This document shows positions 41,012 to 49,305 of a stretch of 50,951 nt of DNA, piece by piece. Every line of letters begins with the position of its first letter. Position 1 is the first letter of the stretch. This DNA comes from Pantoea sp. AS-PWVM4 (GTDB taxonomy: Bacteria; Pseudomonadota; Gammaproteobacteria; Enterobacterales; Enterobacteriaceae). The notes below the pieces were generated by a model that did no database searches, had not been told where the DNA came from, and saw only the letters and a list, made by a program, of their open reading frames with translations. The stretch spans positions 1 to 50,951 of the forward strand of contig NZ_ASZC01000026.1 in assembly GCF_000468095.1 (NCBI RefSeq), given 5' to 3'. The translations under genes were made by a program, and so were the position numbers.

Positions 41012-42513
41012 GCAGGGGTTCCTCCGGTGGAATAAAGCAAAAGCGTCTCTTCTGTGGCCTCACGTCCCTCCATTTCTGCCACAATGCGCCCATCCCAGAG
41101 CACACAAATACGGTCACACAGGCCCACCAGTTCGGAAAACTCGCCCGAAGCGTAGATGATGCCTTTGCCTTCCCGGGCTAAACCGTCGATCAGGCTGAAC
41201 AGATCGGTTTTCGCCTTGATATCGACACCTTTAGTCGGTTCATCAAAAATCAGCACGTCAGCGTTATTTCGCAGCCATTTGCCGATCGCTACTTTCTGCT
41301 GGTTACCGCCGGACAGGCGGCGCAGCGTCTGCGCCGGACCAGTGGTACGCACGTTGAGGCGGTTAATCACCTCTTCCGCCCAGCGCCAGGCCTGGCGATG
41401 ACCAAACAGGCTCCAGCGGGAGAAGCTGTTATCGGCGCTGATGCTCAGGTTCATCGCCACCGACTCATCAATAAAGATGCCTTCTTTACGCCGTTCTTCC
41501 GGCACCAGCGCCATGCGATTTTCCACCGAATCGTGCGGGGAACGCGGCTGCCACGGCTTACCATGTAACTCGCCTTTGCTGACGCGGCTTTTGCTGGCAC
41601 CAAACAATGCTTTGCACAGCTCGGTTTTCCCGGCACCGGCCAGACCGGCGATCCCCAGGATCTCCCCTTTATGCAGACGCAGCGAGATATCCTGCAACAA
41701 CTGGTCGTCGTGCAGACCTTCCACCGACAGCAGCAGCGGTTGCGACTGACGTTCACGACGTGGCGGGTAGACATCGGTCAGCTGGTGGCCAAGCATCTTC
41801 TCGACGATTTGTTCACCGCTGAGTGCGGCCATCGGTGCGGTTTCGATTAACCGTCCGTCACGCAGCACCGTCAGCTGGTCGCAAATCGCTTTCAGTTCAT
41901 GGATACGGTGGGAAATAAAAACCACGCCAATGCCGTTGCCCTGTAAACGGCGTACCACGTTAAACAGACGCTCGCTTTCATGCTGGTCAAGCGGCGCGGT
42001 GGGTTCATCCAGAATCAGAAAGCGGCAGTGGTGGGAGAGGGCGCGTGCCAGTAAAATCTGCTGCTTCTCCGCCAGCGAGCAGCGTTCCACCAGGCGTTTG
42101 ACATCAATGTTCACTTCCAGCTGCTCCAGCAGCGCACGCGCCTGGCGACGGATCTCGCCCCAGCGATAACCGTGGCCGGGTTCTGCCAGCTGATCAAGCA
42201 GGATGTTTTCCGCCACGCTGAGCTGTGGCACCAGCGCCACATCCACTTCCTGCTGGACCAGATGAATACCCAGTTTTTTGGCATCGCGCGGTGAGCGAAT
42301 GGTGACGGGAGCACCGTCGAGCAGGATCTCGCCGTGATAATGGCTGTGGGCACCGGCCAGCACCGCCATCAGTGTTGATTTCCCCGCGCCATTCGCGCCG
42401 GTCAGCGCATGCACCGAGCCACCGTCGGTGGTGAAATCCACCTCGGTCAGCGCGGCAAAACCGCCAAAAGCGATGGAGATATTACGCATCTCCAGGCGGT
42501 TAATCGCACTCAT
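41008..42513 (-). CDS. Ribose-type ABC importer, double ATPase
   Basis: A 501-aa RbsA-type protein with two nucleotide-binding domains. Domain 1 has Walker A GANGAGKST and Walker B FLILDEPTAPLD. Domain 2 has the shortened GLAGAGKTEL and signature LSGGNQQKV followed by VLIFDEPTKGVD. ATG 42513 is chosen because AAAGG lies 7 bp upstream and the family N-terminus begins there; an in-frame upstream extension to 42666 is unsupported. It is the first gene of the operon. Confidence 0.9.
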   Translation of the reverse strand: MSAINRLEMRNISIAFGGFAALTEVDFTTDGGSVHALTGANGAGKSTLMAVLAGAHSHYHGEILLDGAPVTIRSPRDAKKLGIHLVQQEVDVALVPQLSVAENILLDQLAEPGHGYRWGEIRRQARALLEQLEVNIDVKRLVERCSLAEKQQILLARALSHHCRFLILDEPTAPLDQHESERLFNVVRRLQGNGIGVVFISHRIHELKAICDQLTVLRDGRLIETAPMAALSGEQIVEKMLGHQLTDVYPPRRERQSQPLLLSVEGLHDDQLLQDISLRLHKGEILGIAGLAGAGKTELCKALFGASKSRVSKGELHGKPWQPRSPHDSVENRMALVPEERRKEGIFIDESVAMNLSISADNSFSRWSLFGHRQAWRWAEEVINRLNVRTTGPAQTLRRLSGGNQQKVAIGKWLRNNADVLIFDEPTKGVDIKAKTDLFSLIDGLAREGKGIIYASGEFSELVGLCDRICVLWDGRIVAEMEGREATEETLLLYSTGGTPA

Positions 42514-42610
42514 GGACAGGGCCTTTAATAAAGAGAATTGGGCGCATTTTTTCCTGAACATCCAGGCTCGGCAACAAACGAAAGCGCATAAGCTAGCACA
42601 AAATCTTATT

Positions 42611-42626
42611 AGCCATCCAGACATCT
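42611..42626. promoter_or_regulatory. Met-box-like pair upstream of the ABC importer
   Basis: AGCCATCC followed in phase by AGACATCT matches the two-box MetJ consensus at 12 of 16 positions. It lies 98 bp before the ATPase ATG in a 260-bp gap otherwise without visible features apart from the pepD terminator. Confidence 0.4.
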
Positions 42627-42730
42627 GGGCGTAACGGCGGCTAAAACTGGCTGTAACCAAAGCCACTGGTGAAAGAGGGAGGTGATGTGAGGGATTTGTA
42701 GCGAATTATGCTGGGGTTGTTAACAGGCAT

Positions 42731-42755
42731 AAAAAAACCAGGCCGGAGCCTGGTT
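42731..42755 (-). terminator. Terminator of pepD
   Basis: An 8-bp stem (AACCAGGC with GCCTGGTT) and 4-nt loop, followed on the minus strand by a T-run of five or more, 19 bp past the pepD stop codon. Confidence 0.85.
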
Positions 42756-42773
42756 AGTCACTTTACGAAATAG

Positions 42774-44234
42774 TTACACTTTTTCTGGCACAACGTTCAG
42801 CAAAGAGGTCAGCAGCTGCCAGTACAAACCGACGCTGGCGATGTGAACCTGCTCATCCGGGGAGTGCGGGCCAGTGATGGTCGGTCCGATGGAGACCATA
42901 TCCATATTCGGATACGGTTTCTTGAACAGACCACACTCCAGACCGGCGTGGATCACCTGGATGTTCGGCGTTTTGCTAAACAGCGCTTCGTAGGTTTTAC
43001 GCGTCAGCGCCATGATCGGCGAATCGGCATCCGGCTGCCAGCCAGGGTAACCGCCTTTCGGTGCGGTTTTGGCACCCGCCAGCTCACCCAGCGAGGTCAG
43101 CACTTCAACCACGTAGTCTTTACCGGTATCGATCAGCGAACGGATCAGACAGATGATTTCTGCGTTGTCCTGGTCCATCGTCACCACGCCGACGTTAAGC
43201 GAGGTTTCCACCACGCCTTTTGCCACGTCTGAATTGCGGATCACACCGTTCGGGGTGGTGTTCAGCAGGTTCAGGAAGCGGTCACGGCTGTCGGCAGTCA
43301 GCGCCTGGCCCTGATGCGCCAACGGCTCGCTCAGCAGCGCGATGTTCTTCTCTTTAATACCCAGCTCGTTTTGCAGCGTCGCCTGGAAATGCGCCGCAGC
43401 TGATTTCAGCGCGTCCACTTTATGGCTGTCGATCGCCAGGGTCGCGAAGGCTTCACGCGGGATGGCGTTACGCAGCGTACCGCCGGTGAACTCAATCAGA
43501 CGCACATCAAGGGCGCGCGCATGGGCGGCGAGGAAGCGCGCCAGCAGCTTGTTGGCATTACCCAGACCGAGGTGGATATCTGCGCCGGAGTGGCCGCCTT
43601 TCAGGCCTTTCAGCGTCAGCTTCAGGGTTTCATAACCGGCAGGCACTGCCTCACGGCTCAACGGCAGGGTGGTGATAAAATCGATACCGCCCGCGCAACC
43701 CATGTAGATCTCACCTTCTTCTTCTGAGTCGGTGTTGATCAGGATATCGGCCTGCAACCAGTTTGGTTGTAAACCAAACGCGCCATCCATACCGGATTCT
43801 TCCGTCATGGTCAGCAGCACTTCAATCGGGCCGTGTGTCAGGCTGTTGTCAGCCAGCACTGCCAGCGCCGAGGCCATACCGATGCCGTTATCGGCACCCA
43901 GCGTGGTGCCGCGCGCTTTCACCCATTCGCCATCGATATACGGCTGAATGGGGTCTTTGGTGAAGTCGTGCACCGTGTCATTGTTCTTCTGCGGCACCAT
44001 GTCGAGATGCGCCTGCAAGGCGACCGGCGTGCGTTTTTCCATGCCTTTGGTGGCGGGTTTACGAATCAGGATGTTTCCGACCTGATCGCGTTCAACCCAA
44101 AATCCTTGCTCTTTGGCCCAGCCGACGATGTATTCGGCCAGCGCTTCTTCATGATAAGACGGGTGTGGAATGGAGCAGATTTTGGCGAAAATATCCCACA
44201 GCGGCTGGGGGGAAAGTTGAGACAATTCAGACAC
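42774..44234 (-). CDS. pepD: Aminoacyl-histidine dipeptidase (peptidase D)
   Basis: A 486-aa M20-family zinc dipeptidase (E. coli 485 aa) that cleaves Xaa-His dipeptides such as carnosine in the cytoplasm. Metal-site segments are LQAHLDMVPQ, LGADNGIGMASA, MTEESGMDGAFG and INTDSEEEGEIY. The C-terminal HAGLECGLFKKPYP region matches E. coli. The start is GTG with AGGAG 8 bp upstream, as in E. coli. It is divergent from gpt over a 254-bp gap. Confidence 0.96.
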   Translation of the reverse strand: MSELSQLSPQPLWDIFAKICSIPHPSYHEEALAEYIVGWAKEQGFWVERDQVGNILIRKPATKGMEKRTPVALQAHLDMVPQKNNDTVHDFTKDPIQPYIDGEWVKARGTTLGADNGIGMASALAVLADNSLTHGPIEVLLTMTEESGMDGAFGLQPNWLQADILINTDSEEEGEIYMGCAGGIDFITTLPLSREAVPAGYETLKLTLKGLKGGHSGADIHLGLGNANKLLARFLAAHARALDVRLIEFTGGTLRNAIPREAFATLAIDSHKVDALKSAAAHFQATLQNELGIKEKNIALLSEPLAHQGQALTADSRDRFLNLLNTTPNGVIRNSDVAKGVVETSLNVGVVTMDQDNAEIICLIRSLIDTGKDYVVEVLTSLGELAGAKTAPKGGYPGWQPDADSPIMALTRKTYEALFSKTPNIQVIHAGLECGLFKKPYPNMDMVSIGPTITGPHSPDEQVHIASVGLYWQLLTSLLNVVPEKV

Positions 44235-44488
44235 AACGCGTCTCCTGTGTCAGCGTGGCGGACAGGCCGCTCGCACGCGGGGTTCCAGTGAAAGATCGCC
44301 GTCAGCTCATCTGACGTGATGGGGCTGAGAATATCACTGTTTCTGGCCGGGTGCGTAATCAGGCGCGTTAAAAACCCGCAACCGATGTGCAGATGCTGGT
44401 TTTTAATGCGACAGATCCTTATAATCTCGCGCAACCCATTCCCCCTTGCACATTTTTAAGCCAACTTCAATTGGCCGGGACTCCTTTT

Positions 44489-44947
44489 ATGAGCGAAAAA
44501 TACGTCGTCACCTGGGACATGTTGCAGATTCATGCCCGTAAACTGGCCCAGCGCCTGCTTCCTGTGGAACAGTGGAAAGGCATCATCGCGGTAAGCCGTG
44601 GTGGTCTGGTGCCGGCATCATTGCTGGCGCGTGAACTGGGTATTCGCTACGTCGATACCGTGTGCATCTCCAGCTACGATCACGACCATCAGCGTGAGAT
44701 GACCGTGCTGAAGCGCGCAGAAGGTGATGGTGAAGGCTTCGTGGTGATTGACGATCTGGTGGATACCGGTGGCACCGCGCAGGCAATCCGCGATATGTAT
44801 CCGAAAGCACGTTTCGTCACCATCTTTGCGAAACCGGCAGGCCGTGCGCTGGTGGATGATTACATCGTCGATATCCCGCAGAACACCTGGATCGAACAGC
44901 CGTGGGACATGGGTGTGGTGTACATTCCCCCCATCGTCAAAAGCTGA
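44489..44947 (+). CDS. gpt: Xanthine-guanine phosphoribosyltransferase
   Basis: A 152-aa purine salvage enzyme, the E. coli length. It joins guanine or xanthine to PRPP. The PRPP loop is FVVIDDLVDTGGTAQ (about residues 83-97), and the base-binding end is NTWIEQPWDMGVVY. ATG 44489 gives the conserved start MSEKYVVTWDM. A TATAAT box at 44420-44425 is a plausible -10 with an unclear -35. Xanthine recovery complements the ureide catabolism elsewhere in the window. Confidence 0.96.
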   Translation: MSEKYVVTWDMLQIHARKLAQRLLPVEQWKGIIAVSRGGLVPASLLARELGIRYVDTVCISSYDHDHQREMTVLKRAEGDGEGFVVIDDLVDTGGTAQAIRDMYPKARFVTIFAKPAGRALVDDYIVDIPQNTWIEQPWDMGVVYIPPIVKS

Positions 44948-44961
44948 TTGATGTAACGCAA

Positions 44962-44993
44962 ACAACGCCCGGTTTCGCCGGGCGTTGTGCTTT
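44962..44993 (+). terminator. Terminator between gpt and frsA
   Basis: An 11-bp stem (ACAACGCCCGG with CCGGGCGTTGT) and 5-nt loop, followed by GCTTT. The stem is strong and the T-run weak. Confidence 0.75.
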
Positions 44994-45065
44994 CTGTCTC
45001 TCGCACCGACAGTGCGGGTGCAGTAAACTGATCCTCGCCGTGACCGTCGCAGGAGAGAGTTTACG

Positions 45066-46313
45066 ATGCCGAGCAAAAACCTCAGCGAAGAGCTATTCAA
45101 ACCGCGTTTCAAACACCCTGAAACATCCGCCCTGGTGCGACGTGAGCACCATAGCCCAATCCAGGTACATAACACGCTGGAAGGGGATACCCAGCATTGC
45201 TGGTATCGCATGCTGAACAAACTGCTGTGGACCTGGCGTGGCCTGACGCCGCAGGAGATCAGCGAAGTGTTGGCGCGTATCGCCATCAGCAATGTTGAAC
45301 ACACCAGCGATGAATTGCTGGATACGGTGATTGGCTACCGCAGCGGCAACTGGAATTTTGAGTGGTCGAAGCAGGCGGCGGTGTGGCAGCAGGAAGCGAT
45401 GCAGGATGAAAACCCTGAACAGGCAGGTCAGGAGTGGTTGCACGCGGCCAATCTCTACAGCCTGGCAGCCTATCCCTATATTAAAGGTGACGAGCTGGCC
45501 GATCAGGCGCAGGTGCTCGCCAACCGGGCTTACGAAGAAGCCACCCAGCGCCTTTCGGGCGAGTTAAAAGCCCTGACCTTCTCCATCAGCGGCGGCAGCC
45601 CGGTGACCGGCTTTCTGCATATGCCTGCGCAGGCCAAAGCGCCTTATCCGACGGTGATGCTGTGCGGCGGGCTGGATTCGCTGCAAATCGACCATTATCG
45701 TCTGTTCCACGATTACCTCGCTCCACGCGGTATCGCGATGCTGACGCTGGATATGCCGTCGGTGGGGCTGAGCAGCAAATGGACGCTGAATCAGGACACC
45801 AGTCAGTTACATCAGCAGGTGCTGCGTGAACTGAACAACATCCCGTGGATTGATCACACGCGTGTGGGGTTATTTGGCTACCGTTTTGGTGCCAACGTCG
45901 CAACGCGACTGGCTTATCTCGAAGTGCCGCGTTTGCGTGCGGTTGCCACGCTGGGTGCGATGGTGCATGGCGTGTTTGTCGATGCGCAGCGTCAGGATCA
46001 ACTGCCGGATATGTATATGGATATGCTGGCGAGTCGCCTCGGTATGTCATCCACCCCGGACAGCAATCTGCGTACGGAACTGAATCGCTACTCGCTCAAA
46101 GTGCAGGGGTTGTTGGGACGCCGTACGCCGATCCCGATGTTGGCGGCTTACTGGAACAACGATCTGTTCTGTCCTGAAGAGGATGCGCGGATGATTGCCA
46201 GCTCCTCGGCACAAGGGAAAACGTTGATGATTCCAACCGCACCGGTCTTCAGTAGCTTCGACAAAGCGCTAAATCAGATTTGCGACTGGCTGGCAAAGCA
46301 GTTAAAAGACTAA
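45066..46313 (+). CDS. frsA: Fermentation-respiration switch protein FrsA
   Basis: A 415-aa alpha/beta-hydrolase-fold protein (E. coli 414 aa). The N-terminal helical part covers about residues 1-170 and the hydrolase domain about 175-410. The nucleophile elbow reads GYRFG (271-275), with Arg where hydrolases have Ser. The E. coli protein has the same feature (GFRFG), so esterase chemistry is doubtful. It has been linked to glucose-specific enzyme IIA of the PTS and to fermentation control. ATG 45066 follows CAGGAGAG. Confidence 0.93.
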   Translation: MPSKNLSEELFKPRFKHPETSALVRREHHSPIQVHNTLEGDTQHCWYRMLNKLLWTWRGLTPQEISEVLARIAISNVEHTSDELLDTVIGYRSGNWNFEWSKQAAVWQQEAMQDENPEQAGQEWLHAANLYSLAAYPYIKGDELADQAQVLANRAYEEATQRLSGELKALTFSISGGSPVTGFLHMPAQAKAPYPTVMLCGGLDSLQIDHYRLFHDYLAPRGIAMLTLDMPSVGLSSKWTLNQDTSQLHQQVLRELNNIPWIDHTRVGLFGYRFGANVATRLAYLEVPRLRAVATLGAMVHGVFVDAQRQDQLPDMYMDMLASRLGMSSTPDSNLRTELNRYSLKVQGLLGRRTPIPMLAAYWNNDLFCPEEDARMIASSSAQGKTLMIPTAPVFSSFDKALNQICDWLAKQLKD

Positions 46314-46358
46314 GTAGCAATCGTTACACGGTCCGTTAATCGAAAAGGGAGAATTAGC

Positions 46359-46760
46359 ATGTCGTTACCGAGTGGTCACCCCCGCAGCCGTCTGCTTAAG
46401 CGCTTCACCGAGCTTGGCCCCTATATTCGTGAAGGGAAATGCGAAGAAACACGCTTCTTCTTTGATTGCCTTGCCGTATGCATCAATGTGAAACCGGCAC
46501 CGGAAAGCCGTGAATTCTGGGGTTGGTGGATGGAGCTGGAAGCGCAGGAAGATCACTTTACCTACCAGTACACCTTTGGTCTGTTCGACAAAGCGGGTAA
46601 CTGGAGTGCTGCCGCCATCAAGGGCAAAGATAACAATGCAAAAGTTGAGGAGACGCTGCGCAACTTCCACGAGCGTCTTAAAGCGACACTGCATGAGCTG
46701 AAACTGGATCTCAAACCTGCTGCGGGATTTGATGAACAACCGGTAAAGCTGAGCGCGTAA
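46359..46760 (+). CDS. crl: Sigma factor-binding protein Crl
   Basis: A 133-aa protein that helps RpoS (sigma-S) join RNA polymerase, favouring stationary-phase and curli genes. Family marks are SRLLKRFTELGPYIREG near the start, CLAVCINVKPAPESREFWGW and DHFTYQYTFGLFDK. Ribosome site GGGAG lies about 8 bp upstream. It lies in its own unit after frsA and is convergent with phoE. Confidence 0.95.
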   Translation: MSLPSGHPRSRLLKRFTELGPYIREGKCEETRFFFDCLAVCINVKPAPESREFWGWWMELEAQEDHFTYQYTFGLFDKAGNWSAAAIKGKDNNAKVEETLRNFHERLKATLHELKLDLKPAAGFDEQPVKLSA

Positions 46761-46765
46761 CCAAT

Positions 46766-46792
46766 AAAAAGGGCAGGTGATGAGCCTGCCCT
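46766..46792 (-). terminator. Terminator of phoE
   Basis: An 8-bp stem (AGGGCAGG with CCTGCCCT) and 7-nt loop. On the minus strand it is followed by five T. Confidence 0.8.
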
Positions 46793-46824
46793 CTGATTAC
46801 AGACACAATGAGGGTAAAACGTTT

Positions 46825-47940
46825 TTAGAACTGGTAAGTCATGCCCACAGCCACAACGTCGTCGTTGTTGAGTGCCAGTTTGTTGTCATCCGACAATTGG
46901 TTGATTTTGTAATCCACCATCATGGACATGTTTTTGTTGAAGTAGTAAGTCGCACCCACGTCGATATATTTCACCAGGTCGGCATCGCCGATACCGTTTT
47001 CGATATCTTTGCCTTTGGTCTGCACATAGCCCAGTGACGGACGCAGGCCGAAATCAAACTGATACTGTGCTACCAATTCGATGTTCTGCGCTTTGTTCGC
47101 CGCACCGGCTACTGAAGATCCCTGATAAGTGCCGCTGATTGGCGTCATGTTGCGGGTTTCGGTGTAGATCGCGGCCAGGTAAACGCTGTTGGCGTCATAC
47201 TTCAGGCCAGCACCCCAGGACTCCGCTTTCTGGCCTTTACCGTAGGTACGGGCTTCCTGCTGGTTGGTGCGGTCAGAAGAGGTGATGGCGCTGATGGCGC
47301 TGATACCGGTGTCACCAAAGGTGTAACCCAGTGATGCACCATAACCGTCGCCGTTCTGACGAGAGGTATCGGTGGCGCTACCACGGGCATTGGCGCTGGT
47401 GGCGTCGTTTTTGCCCTGATATTGCAGCGCGAAGCGCAGACCATCCACCAGGCCGAAGAAGTTGTTGTTACGGTAGGTTGCCACACCGGTAGCACGCTGG
47501 GTCATAAAGTTGTCAGAGCGTGCGGTGCCGTCACCACCGAATTCCGGGAACACGTCGGTCAGGCCTTCCACGTCATACAGCACGCCGTAGTTACGGCCGT
47601 AGTCGAATGAACCGTACTGGCTGAACTTCAGACCAGCAAAGCCCAGGCGGGTTTTGTTGCCGCTGTTGGCGTCTGAACCTTCCGAGTTGTTGACGTTGTA
47701 CTGATATTCCCACTGGCCGTAACCGGTCATCAGGTCGTTGATCTGCGTTTGGCCTTTAAAGCCAATACGCACGTATGATTTGTCACCGTCTGAGCTGGCG
47801 TTGTCGCTCAGGTAGTGTTCAGCTTTCACCTTGCCGTAGAAGTCCAGTTTGTTACCGTCTTTGTTATACACTTCGGCGGCATGTGCGGTGGAGGCCAGAG
47901 CCAGCGCGGAGACGACTAATGCCAGTTTGCTTTTCATCAT
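46825..47940 (-). CDS. phoE: Outer-membrane porin PhoE
   Basis: A 371-aa general porin with a signal peptide cut after residue 21-22 (STAHA-AEVYNK) and the terminal aromatic GMTYQF needed for assembly. The constriction loop L3 carries FPEFGGD (131-137). Sequence and position between crl and proB identify PhoE rather than OmpC/OmpF. It is about 20 residues longer than E. coli PhoE, with extra residues at about 180-194 and 270-282, both probable surface loops. ATG 47940 or 47937 could be the start. A Pho box upstream implies induction by phosphate starvation. Confidence 0.9.
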   Translation of the reverse strand: MMKSKLALVVSALALASTAHAAEVYNKDGNKLDFYGKVKAEHYLSDNASSDGDKSYVRIGFKGQTQINDLMTGYGQWEYQYNVNNSEGSDANSGNKTRLGFAGLKFSQYGSFDYGRNYGVLYDVEGLTDVFPEFGGDGTARSDNFMTQRATGVATYRNNNFFGLVDGLRFALQYQGKNDATSANARGSATDTSRQNGDGYGASLGYTFGDTGISAISAITSSDRTNQQEARTYGKGQKAESWGAGLKYDANSVYLAAIYTETRNMTPISGTYQGSSVAGAANKAQNIELVAQYQFDFGLRPSLGYVQTKGKDIENGIGDADLVKYIDVGATYYFNKNMSMMVDYKINQLSDDNKLALNNDDVVAVGMTYQF

Positions 47941-48023
47941 TTTGCTATCAATCCCAATGAGTAAAATTTGTTATGCCCGTGAAAGGACTTGTAATAAATC
48001 ACGGGGACTTTTTACCGGGTGGC

Positions 48024-48042
48024 GATGAAAGTTTTATGACAG
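48024..48042 (-). promoter_or_regulatory. Pho box (PhoB site) upstream of phoE
   Basis: On the minus strand CTGTCATAAAACTTTCATC shows two CTGTCAT-type repeats 11 bp apart, the PhoB pattern (second repeat CTTTCAT). It lies 83 bp before the phoE ATG. Confidence 0.75.
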
Positions 48043-48191
48043 TTTTTCTGTTTTCTTGTTAATCGCGAACTTTTGGTCTACGGCATTGTCCGGGGAATTT
48101 TGTGCTTTTCCCCCGGTGGCTGTTGGCTTCCTTGCTCACTCCTGATAAAACGTCCCTTCGCAGAACTTTTTTCTTATATGGCAGGAAAAAC

Positions 48192-49295
48192 ATGAGTGGC
48201 AGTCAGACCCTTGTGGTCAAGTTGGGTACCAGCGTTCTCACCGGCGGTTCACGTCGACTGAATCGGGCGCATATGGTGGAGCTGGTTCGTCAGTGTGCAC
48301 AGCAGCACGCGGCGGGCCATCGTATCGTTATCGTTACTTCGGGCGCTATGGCGGCCGGGCGCGAACACCTTGGTTACCCGGAACTGCCACCTACCATCGC
48401 CTCAAAGCAGCTGCTGGCTGCGGTGGGGCAGAGCCGTCTGATTCAATTGTGGGAGCAACTGTTCTCCATTTATGGCATCCATATCGGCCAGATGCTGCTG
48501 ACGCGGGCGGATATGGAAGATCGCGAGCGCTTCCTGTATGCACGCGATACGCTGCGTGCGTTGCTCGACAACCATATCGTGCCGGTGATCAACGAGAACG
48601 ATGCGGTTGCTACCGCCGAAATTAAAGTTGGCGATAACGACAACCTCTCCGCGCTGGCGGCAATGTTAGCCGGGGCCGACAAATTGTTGTTGCTGACCGA
48701 TCAACAGGGGTTATTTACCGCTGATCCGCGTAGCAACCCGGAAGCTGAATTGATCAGCGATGTACACCAGATCGACGATGCGTTGCGTACCCTGGCGGGT
48801 GGCAGCGTCTCGGGCCTGGGCACTGGCGGTATGGCGACCAAGTTGCAGGCGGCGGATGTGGCCTGTCGCGCCGGTATCGACGTGATTATCGCTGCCGGAA
48901 GCCGTAGCAATGTGATTGGCGAAGTGATTGAAGGTAAGCCGGTTGGCACCCGTTTCCATGCTCAGCAAACGCCGCTGGAAAACCGTAAACGCTGGATCTT
49001 TGGCGCACCACCGGCCGGTGAACTCACCGTGGATGATGGTGCGCTGGCGGCGATTCTTGAACGCGGCAGCTCACTGCTGCCGAAGGGTATCCGTGAGGTG
49101 CAGGGCAACTTCTCGCGTGGGGAAGTGATCCGTATTCGTAGCCTTGAGGGGCGTGATATTGCCCACGGCGTAACGCGTTATAATAGCGATGCGATGCGGA
49201 TGATCGCCGGGCATCACAGCCAGCAGATTGGCGAGATCCTCGGTTATGAATATGGCCCGGTGGCGGTGCACCGCGACGATATGATCGTCAGTTAA
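48192..49295 (+). CDS. proB: Glutamate 5-kinase
   Basis: A 367-aa enzyme, the E. coli length, for the first step of proline synthesis. The amino-acid-kinase domain (about 1-255) shows VVKLGTSVLTGG, VTSGAMAAGREHLG and VINENDAVAT. A C-terminal PUA domain (about 275-360) includes GSSLLPKGIREVQGNFSRGE. ATG 48192 follows AGGA by 6 bp; the reading frame is open upstream to 48102 without similarity. Feedback inhibition by proline is the known control. It is followed by proA after 10 bp. Confidence 0.96.
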   Translation: MSGSQTLVVKLGTSVLTGGSRRLNRAHMVELVRQCAQQHAAGHRIVIVTSGAMAAGREHLGYPELPPTIASKQLLAAVGQSRLIQLWEQLFSIYGIHIGQMLLTRADMEDRERFLYARDTLRALLDNHIVPVINENDAVATAEIKVGDNDNLSALAAMLAGADKLLLLTDQQGLFTADPRSNPEAELISDVHQIDDALRTLAGGSVSGLGTGGMATKLQAADVACRAGIDVIIAAGSRSNVIGEVIEGKPVGTRFHAQQTPLENRKRWIFGAPPAGELTVDDGALAAILERGSSLLPKGIREVQGNFSRGEVIRIRSLEGRDIAHGVTRYNSDAMRMIAGHHSQQIGEILGYEYGPVAVHRDDMIVS

Positions 49296-49305
49296 GGAGC
49301 GGATG

